A stretch of 62,837 nucleotides of DNA from an uncultured Francisellaceae bacterium (GTDB lineage Bacteria > Pseudomonadota > Gammaproteobacteria > UBA6186 > Azoamicaceae): positions 1-62,837 of the forward strand of contig CAIVQA010000094.1 in NCBI GenBank assembly GCA_903907935.1, written 5' to 3'. Every line of letters starts with the position of its first letter. Positions within the stretch are counted from its first letter, which is position 1. Below are positions 1-9,500 of the stretch, piece after piece. A program made the position numbers and the translations under genes. The notes beneath the pieces were generated by a model that worked only from the letters and a program-made list of their open reading frames with translations, did no database searches and was not told the DNA's origin.

Positions 1-575
1 GTTGTTCCTGCTGGATTTAATTGACCCTTACCTCCGTCATCTAGCGTTACTGCGCCAGTTTCATCTACGGTACCTTGTTGTCCTCCGGCTACTATTGGTT
101 TAGTTTCTCCTGGACCAGGTGTTACAACTGGTACTGGTGTTGCTGGAACTGGCGTTGACACTGATAATTCCTCAGCTTTAGCCTCCTTAACATCCCTAAT
201 AACTCTATCTATCAACCCATAATCAAATTCTATTGCTTCCTCGCTATCTTCAGTTTCACCTGTAACATACTTTTCAAAAAATGCATACATTTTTTCCTTA
301 AAATCTTGATCCTGATAAACTACCGCAATTTCTCTCAAAAAATCTTCACTAGAAAATTGTGATTTATATTTTTCTCCACCTTCAGAAAAACGACTACAAA
401 CATATTTACATACTTCAAAAAATTCATCGAGTATCTTTGCATCTGTTTCTTGAGGCAATTTCAATTGGGATAATGCTGATTGTATTTTATCTATATCTGC
501 ATTTTTTAACACAATTATAGACTGAACACATTCAGTTATTTTATTTCGCAATTCTCCTGATCCAATCAACGGCAT
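1..575 (-). CDS. Unknown protein, N-terminal 191 residues, runs off the left edge
   Basis: An open frame starts with ATG at 575 and reads without a stop to base 1, so only the N-terminal part is visible. It begins MPLIGSGELRNK. The first 125 residues or so look helical and acidic (around KILDEFFEVCKYVCSRF). A Pro/Val/Thr-rich linker follows (STPVPATPVPVVTPGPG), then a Gly/Asp-rich stretch (GTVDETGAVTLDDGG). Only one base separates it from the stop of the giant gene upstream, and GAGG lies 9 bases before the ATG, so the two are probably one operon. The DETGAVTLDDG stretch loosely recalls the PDGTVDLPKDS stretch of the giant neighbour. I do not recognise a family. A role alongside the giant protein is inferred only from position. 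Confidence 0.75.
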   Translation of the reverse strand, partial: MPLIGSGELRNKITECVQSIIVLKNADIDKIQSALSQLKLPQETDAKILDEFFEVCKYVCSRFSEGGEKYKSQFSSEDFLREIAVVYQDQDFKEKMYAFFEKYVTGETEDSEEAIEFDYGLIDRVIRDVKEAKAEELSVSTPVPATPVPVVTPGPGETKPIVAGGQQGTVDETGAVTLDDGGKGQLNPAGT

Positions 576-576
576 A

Positions 577-3500
577 CTATAACCTCACACCCGAACCTTG
601 ATGTTCTTTCTTTTGAGTCATCAATTTTTGCGTCATCAATTCACGCTGCCTACAGAACAAAACAAAATCTTTTCTTGCTGCGTTAGCATCTCCTTTTTCT
701 GTGGAAAAATCCTTAAACTGCGAGCTATAATCTTTACTAAGTCTTTTTATACTTTCTGGCGCATTTGGTAATATAGCTATTAACGCAATTATTTCTTTAC
801 TTTTTACAGGTTTTTTACCTGCAGCTAATTCAACTTTTGAACTGGTTTTATTTTCAGCTTCTATCTCTCTTCTTACTTTTTCTGATAAGTCTTTTGGCAT
901 ATCTCGTTCAATTTTCGACATTTCTTCTCTTATAAACACCACTTCTTTTCTAGCACTCTTAGCTTCACCTTTCTCTGTTTTTAAATCTCGTTGTAAAGAT
1001 GAATATTCTTTTTCTAACATCACCTTCGCTTTTTCATTTATACTATTTTTTAACAATTCCATTTCTTTATTAATTTCTTTGTTATTTGGATCTCTTCCTT
1101 GTGTCCCAGCTAACAACTGATTATAAATCTCAATTGATTTCTTAAGTATTTCTATGATCTGTAATGTATTTTTTATATTTGGCACGTTAGAAGGATCATC
1201 AATAATACTCATAATCTTTTTAATAATTTCAGCCTCAATTTGTTCCAATTTTTTTGTAACACTATCTATGCTTGTTTGTAATGGTGATTCAGGACGAATA
1301 AATGTCTTATCTTGCCCTAATTTAATCATTTTTTCATTTACACTATTGTAATCCTTCAACACTCCTTGAATATCATCAATAGATAATAAAACGCCACTAC
1401 TAAACTTTGATAAAATTTCACCAAAATATCTATCCAACCCTTCAACATTCTCTTTAACACCTGCTTCAAAAATCTCTCTTCTAGTTCTTGCTCCTCTCCA
1501 AACACTTTGTATAACCGTAGCTGCTTTGTGTTCTTCCTTCGTAACTACTCTTTGTCTCCCACCTGTAGTACTAACACCACCATCCCTAATAGCCGGATCT
1601 CCCCCCGCATCTTCTAAACTACTACCACTTCCACCTATAGACGACGATCTTCCGAACGATGTTTCTTCTTCTCTTTTATCTAGTGCTGATTCTTCTTGTT
1701 TTTTCCTTGCCCAAAACCCTCGAAAAACTTTTTGGATAAGCGTAGCCTTTTCTTCTTTATTAGGCACTGGTTCTAATGGTTTAGCATCTACTATTTTTTC
1801 TTTTGGTCCACCACTTAATACACCACTTCCAGCTGTAGGTGTAGTTGTAGATATAGATGTAGCTATAGATGGTACAGCTGTAGGCGTAGAACTATCCATA
1901 GACATAGCTACAGCAGGTGTTGCACCGCCCCCCCTAGCTCCACCAGCACTAAACAACACCATAGTCTTATCCCTTTCAACTCCATACAATCCCTCTCCAC
2001 CTTCAGTGCTAATTAATTTCTCAGCCTTTTGTACTGCTTCCCCCTTTTTTTCTGCTAATTTTCTATTTTGTTCAGTATATAATGCTTCTCTTGCCTGCAA
2101 CCCTTGATCTAAAGCTCCTACTAATCTTGCTGCACCTTCCGTTACCTCTTTTACTAATTTTTCTTTACCCCCTGTAGGCAACTTCAACCCTGTCTTGGAA
2201 AACTCTTGCTCAACTTTAACCTGTAATTTTTTTAATTCTTCTAACCGAGTATTTAGTTCTGTTTTACGAGTAGTATTTGCTTCTTTTTCTTCGGCTTGAG
2301 TTGATTTTAATTTTTCATCGGATAAACTATAATACTTGTTAATTTCTCCTTTTTTATACGACGATATACTCTCTACATTTGCAGGAGTAAACTTAGAAAA
2401 ATCTAATCCTGCTGAAACCATATGTTGAGTTATTTGTTGATTCTGAGATCTAGACATATCTATATATTTCGCCACTACAAGAGTAGCACCATCTTGTAAT
2501 GTTACTATGTCTTCACCTTGTGCATTTTTAGTAACGGTAACCTTACTGTCTTTTGGTAAATCCACCGTACCATCTGGATTCTTCTTAGCTTTTGTTCCAT
2601 CTGCTAAATCTACCAACACTTGTACTTCAGCCTCACCTTTTTTTACTCCAGCCTCACCTTTTCCATGTGTCAACGAATCAAAAAAATGTTTTTCATAACT
2701 TTCAATGTGTTCTTTAAGAATTTGATCTAAATTTGAATTACTTACATATTTTGTCCTAATTTCTTCATAAAGACTTCTAAGACTTGTTATACAATCTTTA
2801 TATTCTGGAAATTCAAATAATCTTGATTTATCTAATACTTTAGACTGCAATATATCGTTATATATATTTTTAACTACCGTCGATACTTCAGCCAATAAAG
2901 ATTTGAGTTTTGGTTCATTTGTAGAATCTAACCCTGAAAGTTTACTAGAAAAGTCTTTTAATAATGCATTTTTTCTTTCTATACTTTTTTTAATTTCTTC
3001 ATCATTTTTATTAGCAATTCCATCCCGAATTGCACTATTAATATTTTTTAATTTTATTAATTGGCCCTTGTCAGCCAAGGCTTGTTTTGCAGAATCAATT
3101 TTACTCAATAAAGTATTAATGTCGAAAGATACTTTATCCATATCTTGTTGTTGAACTGTAGTTAAGTTTATTTGCGATAATTCAGTAACAATAAACTTTA
3201 AATCAAAAAATCCAGCTATCTCAACGTATGTTGCCCATAACTCTTCCCCAACTGTTTTCTTACATGCTTCCTCTCCATATTCTTTAATGTAATCTTTAAT
3301 GCTCGTATAAACTTCAAATATTTCTTCTTTACTTGCAGTTTCAAATGTACCAATACCATTAATTAAATTACGCACCGAAACTTGTAATTTATTTGATGGA
3401 TCATCAGCTACAGATGTTACGTATTTATGTTTCTTGTCCAATGCGTCAAAATCAGAATGTAATCTTTGAATATCTGTAAATAGTTTTCCTTTTGCAGACA

Positions 3501-6500
3501 ATTGTTCTACCCATCCTGTAGACCAACTTTGGTCTGATTCCACCTTCTTAGCATCTCCACTAACTTTTGCGCCTGTACTTTGTAAATTTTCAAGTTGTTG
3601 TGCATCAAACCAATGTGTAAAATTAATATATTTATCTCCATTAGAATCAACATCGGATACAATCTTCAGCGCTTTTTTATCATATTTTGTAAGATTATCC
3701 TTCACCTTAGTAAGTAATAATTCCTTAGTTTCCTCTAGTATTTTTTTACAACCTTCAATATTATCTTTAATCCCTTTTTTTATAACCTCATTGCTATTAA
3801 TACTTACTTCTAGAGCTGATAAATATTTATTTACTCCCACAATTAATTTACTTATTTCTTCAATACTAGCTTCATGTTCAGGTTTAAATGGATCCAACCT
3901 TTCAATGGTAGATTTAGCTCTACCCATCTCATCGTTAAACGTAGTTAATTTACTAGAAATTTCTGTTATTTGAACCAAATCCTGCTGGTCTTGTGTATAA
4001 CTTGTAGTTATGAGTTTTAATTTTTCTATAGTTTCTGTATAATTTTCTTGTTTTTTCGTTGTTTCTGGAATACTGTCTAATATTCTTTGGATCTCTTTAA
4101 CTACTCTAGACTGGTCATCCAGATTTAAGCTGTTAAAAATAGGATTTAATATTCCATCAATATATCCATTTCTTTTATTAAGATTTGGTTCCGATATAAG
4201 ATACTTTATAAATGATGATTCTCTTTCGCATGGAAATAATAATATGTCTGTTATAGTATTACTAAAATTTCCACTAATGTCTGAATTTGTTAAGAAATCA
4301 ACAATTGATGTATAATTACCAGATTCTATAGCAAGTGTAAGTGGAGTACGATCATTCTTATCTTTCTTTCCAAAAGCAGAAATTATTTTTTCGTATGATT
4401 CTCTTAATTCCGGATTTTTTTCTCCTTCTATTAACCCTAATCCCTTCACTAACTGCCTAGAAATCTTATCAAAAACAGATGTTTTTGCCTCTTTATTAGG
4501 TCCTTTCCCTTTTTCAAAAAGGTAATGAAAAACATTTCTCTCAATATCTAATCCAACAACAGATGGAGAACGTTGTAATTCTGCAGCCAATTCATTAAAT
4601 GCTGCTACCTCATCTAAAGTACTAATAAAATCTATAATGTGTCCAGCAATACCATATTTTTTATTATAAATGGCCGTAGAAAGAAAGGCTTGAACTTTCT
4701 TTCCACTTTGTTGTACATTTAAAAATTTACTATTTATTTCTTCTACACCTATAAGAGCTTTTGACTCAGGTTCAGTAATAGCATCTACTAATAATGAAAA
4801 AATTTTTTCATCTTTTTCAACAAAACCTGGCCTAACCATCAAAAATGATAATGGTGTTAATCCTTTATTATTTTGTTGAACTAACGCTTTAAAAAAGGCT
4901 GCTTTTTTGAGTTCTCTATCTACTACGCCAGATTGTGGATTATTAAGATCTCCAATTATTTCTTCTATAATTGCATAATTACCATTTCTAACAAGATCAT
5001 GGATAACATTGTCTCCATCTATATTTTGTAAATTAAAAATTTCACTTCTAACCGTAGATGGTGTAATAACTTGTTCTTTAATTTCTGCAACTACAGTTGC
5101 AGCTTCTTCTGTTCCTTGTAAAGTCTTAGCTTTTTCCAATAATACTTGCTGCTGTATTTCCGTTATACCTAACTGCTTTATATGTTCTTCTAAAGACTTT
5201 TCCTCTTCTTTAAATGTAATTTTCGTAGCTCCATCTAAAGAGGCTGCCCCAGCTTTTTTAGCTTCGATTAATTTCCCAAATAACTCAGACAGGTCTGCTT
5301 CTGTTAATGGTTTTTCTTTAGGCGTAGGTGGTGTAATAACTTGATCTTTAATTTCTGCAGCTACAGTAGCAGCGATTTCTGCTCCTGTTAAAGTTGTAGC
5401 TTTTCCCAATAGTACTTGCTGCTGTTCATCCGTTATACCTAACTGCTTTATATGTTCTTCTAAAGACTTTTCCTCTTCCCCAAATGTAATTTTTGTATCT
5501 TTATCTATAGTAGTTCCAGCTTTTTTAGCTTCGATTAATTTCCCAAATAGCTCAGACAGGTCTGCTTCTGTTAATGGTTTTTCTTGATTTGTTATTGCAG
5601 CATACTTAAATATTGCTTGCATTATCGAATTATTATCATCGTCAAATGCCATTTGTATAGGGCTAAGTTTATCATTATTATTATTGTTACTTAAAAGTGA
5701 TAATAATTTTTCTCGATCACTAGTATTTGCTCTGTTTAATTTATCAAATACTACTTCAACAAAATCGCTATTCTTAGAAAAAAACAATGCAAATGGTGTT
5801 AAATCATTAGAAACTTTTCCTTTCCATTTATCATCTCCAAACTGAATTAAAACGTCAACGGGAATATCTTGTAAAGTCTCAAACTCTTTGTGTGGATTAG
5901 CAGTATTATTATAAAATACATTACAAAGAAGTATAAATTGCTTTACATCATTATTTTGAGCGACAGCATGAAAAATAGATTCTGATTTCGGCGTAGCACC
6001 TACATCTGCACCATTTAATTGTAATTTTTCAGATATTTGTTCTTTAGGCAATTTTTGTTCTTCAAAAGATTTTTTTAATTCTTCTGCCAAAAACTTTAAC
6101 ATTGTCTCGTTTTTATGATACGAAGCCCAAGCTAAAAGATTATCGCCAGTTTCTGGCATAAAGCCAGATTTATTTTCTGAACAACCAAGAATTAATTTTT
6201 CTTTTAATTTGGCAACTTCTAATTTTGATGCCTCATCTGTTGCCCCGGCATCTAATTTTTTGAAAACTATTTCTAAAATTTCATTATTATTATTCCTAGC
6301 AGCAATATATACTATATCTCTATTTTTGTTATGATATGACGTTGTTGTTAAAAAATTTATTACATCTTTTGGAGATAATTTTTCAAATAATGCTTCAAAT
6401 ATTTTTGGTTTATTATCTTTTACCGCTAATAACAATGCACTATTAATAGCTGGTTTCTCTGTTGCTTTCGTAAGTCCTAAAACATCGCAACAATGTCCTG

Positions 6501-9500
6501 GTTGAATTTTTTCAAAAGCTTTACTTATCTCGTTAGCTTGATAATCATAATATTGACTAACTACTGCAGCAATCAAAGAAAGTGGTTTTCTATCTGGACC
6601 ATTAATAGATGAATTCTCTGCTAATTTTTTTATCTTATCTATAGAGGCTCTTGTTATTTTGTCATCTTGTACTTGTTTTAGAGCTTCTGCAAGACCTTTT
6701 TCTTGGGTCTTTCCTTTTAGTAATTCTTGATACAGATTATTAATATTATTTAATTCTAATAGTGCTTTATTTATTGACTTACTTCTCTTATTTGGATCAA
6801 AATGACACATTTTTTCAAACAGTTTAAATAACCTGTCATAAAGATCTCCAAATTTATTTGGATCTTGTTTATTTAACACTTTAAGAGCATTTAATAACTC
6901 TAAACCAGATGCTTCTGCTTCTTTATAATCGTAAAGTCTAATATAGATCCTACCATTAACCTTTATAGTAAGCTGTTCATCGTATGGTTCTGTATATGGG
7001 AATGCTTTACCTGGATTTTTTGGTCCTGGTGGTTTATCTGGATCTGGACTATGTAACCTAAAAGCTTCTTTATAAGTATCTAAATCCGTATAACCAAATA
7101 AAGATACCCCGGCAGAATAAATATCTCCTGCTTTTGTAACCTCGACTACAGTACTCTTTCGTGGTTTTGATTTTTGTTGTTCTGAACGACCACCAGGAAC
7201 TTCCTTTTCAGCAGTACAAGATTCAAACATATACTCTGGTGGCATAAATTCTGTAGTACCAACTTTACTAAAATCGAGTTTACCAATTTCTCTCTTCTCT
7301 TTAGGTAATGGTTTTCCTTTTTTTCTTAGTTCTTCTTCAAGTGTTTTAACTTCTTCGATTTGTTCAACTAACCATGAAGTACCAAAATCAAAAAATTTAC
7401 CACCCTTAAAATTCTTAGGTTTTATATCACCGTGAATAGTAGCAGCTATTTCTCCATCAACCCCATTATGTAATTCATCTAGACCACGTAAAAACCCTAT
7501 TGCTAATTCAAAACGTTTTTTAACATCACTTCTAAGAGTACTAAGTTTATGTTCATCTATAGTGGAATCTTTACTGTCTAATTCTTGCCATTTTTGATAT
7601 AATTCAGAATTTCCTGGGAGTGTTGCTTGATCAACTGCTTCCTTTGGAGCAGATGCTGTGTCTACAGATGTTTCTCTAATAAATTTTTCATTTAGATCTA
7701 AAACCTCTTCTTTAAAATCACCTTTAAATTCACCTTTTCTACTAGCTAATAATTTTTGAACTGTCCATATGTGTTTACTTTTTTCTTTTTTCCATAATTT
7801 TTCTTTTTGATCGTCTGTAAATGTTACTTTTTTCTGACCTTTGGTTTCTGCTTCTACTTTTTCTGCTACATCAATCATGACTCCTTTTAATGAAGCTTCT
7901 AGATATTTTCTAGAATGAACAACATGACGTAACATATTATTGAAGGCTGTTTCTCTAGTGCCTATCTCTTGTTGTACCTGAAAACTACTTAATCCTGCTT
8001 CTTGGGTAACTTTAGATTCTTGCTTACGTTCGCGATCATCTTGAACATCGCTACATACTGCATTCATCCCCCTTTTATCTAGAGCCGTTCCACCAGCAAT
8101 AAATATATCTAATTCTTTTTTTATTGCATCACATTGATTAGTAAACAAATTAAAACCAAGTACAACATCACCAAAATTTCCTTTAGCAATAGCTAACGAT
8201 TCCGTGGCAGTACCTCTAACTCCTTGAAATGCCAATATACATTGATTTGTTCTTACATCGATAAGAACATCATATGCTTGATACCATTCGCCTCGCTCAA
8301 GTTGGCGAAATTTAGATTCTATTAAGATTTGTGGAGATGGTGGTTTCTTTTTTGCATTTTCCTCTATTGCGTTCTTCATGATAATATAATATTCTTTAAA
8401 ATCTTCATCAGACAAAACTTCTTTAGGCATGCTTTTTTCAATATTAGCAACTTCTCTTCTAATTTCAGCTTCTCTTTTTGTAGCTTCACCTTGGCGTTTT
8501 TCTTCTGCTTGAGTTGCTGCTAAATTAGCAGCCAGAAATTTTGTTCTTTCTTGTAATTTTGAATCTGCTGCTGCAACTTTTTCTCCTTGAGCTTTTATTT
8601 CACTGGATAATTGACTTTGCTTTGCTTGATTCTCCAGGTTACCAGCCGCATAACATTTTTCTTCCTCTTTAATTAACCCTTCCATGTACCTTATATTTCC
8701 ATTTAACCTTCTACTATTTTCTTCACACGTTGCTCTAACTGAAGTTAAATACGTAGGAATTTCAGTATTTTGATCAGGAATCCTATTAATCAAACTTTGT
8801 AGCAATAAAAAATAATCTTCAATATATTGTTTACCATTAAAGGTATCAAACGAATTCGCAGCTAATTTTTCTTTTGCTTCTTCACAAAGAATCCGCATAT
8901 TATCTATAAGACCTCTACATACTGAAGATCGTTCCGTCTGTTTCCATGATTTTCTGCGAATAATATCAGTAATACGCTCAGGAATTGCTGCTTGATAATC
9001 GGATAAAAACTTTTGATACGTTTCTGCCATCCATCGATCTATACTATTTCTCTGGTTATGACTTGATATCCTTTTATCTAAATCTGTTAATGTTATTTGT
9101 TCTACTGAGGCAGGACCACCCGTCTGTAACTGTACTACTTTTTGTCCCGAAGAAGCTTTTTCTGTGTCAAGCTGTCCCTGTAGGGCTTGTAATGTAGCTT
9201 TTTCTTGGTGTAAAGCCTCTTCTAAAGCTGCTATCTCTGGATTTTTTACTTTTGCCGATGCAACTTCTGCTTTTCCACTACCTTGTAAGGCACTCTTTCT
9301 TGTTTTCTCATCAATGTCTTCTTCAACTTCTTTTATTTTTTTAGAAAATTTTTGTGCATCATTAACAATATCTGTTACAATTTGTTTAACAGTTCTAAGA
9401 TCGCTAAGTAAATCTATGGTTTTTTCAATTTTTTCACATTGTTGTTTTTGTTCTTGTAATTGGGGACTATTAAGAGCTTCCAACTCTTTAATCTTAGCTA

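Noticed and set aside
1526..2107. Plus-strand open frame of 193 codons opposite the giant gene
   Set aside because: Ser/Pro/Leu-rich antisense shadow of a Lys/Glu/Ser-rich coding strand; no ribosome binding site or motif. The same applies to the plus-strand frames at 9164-9679 and 5009-5344.
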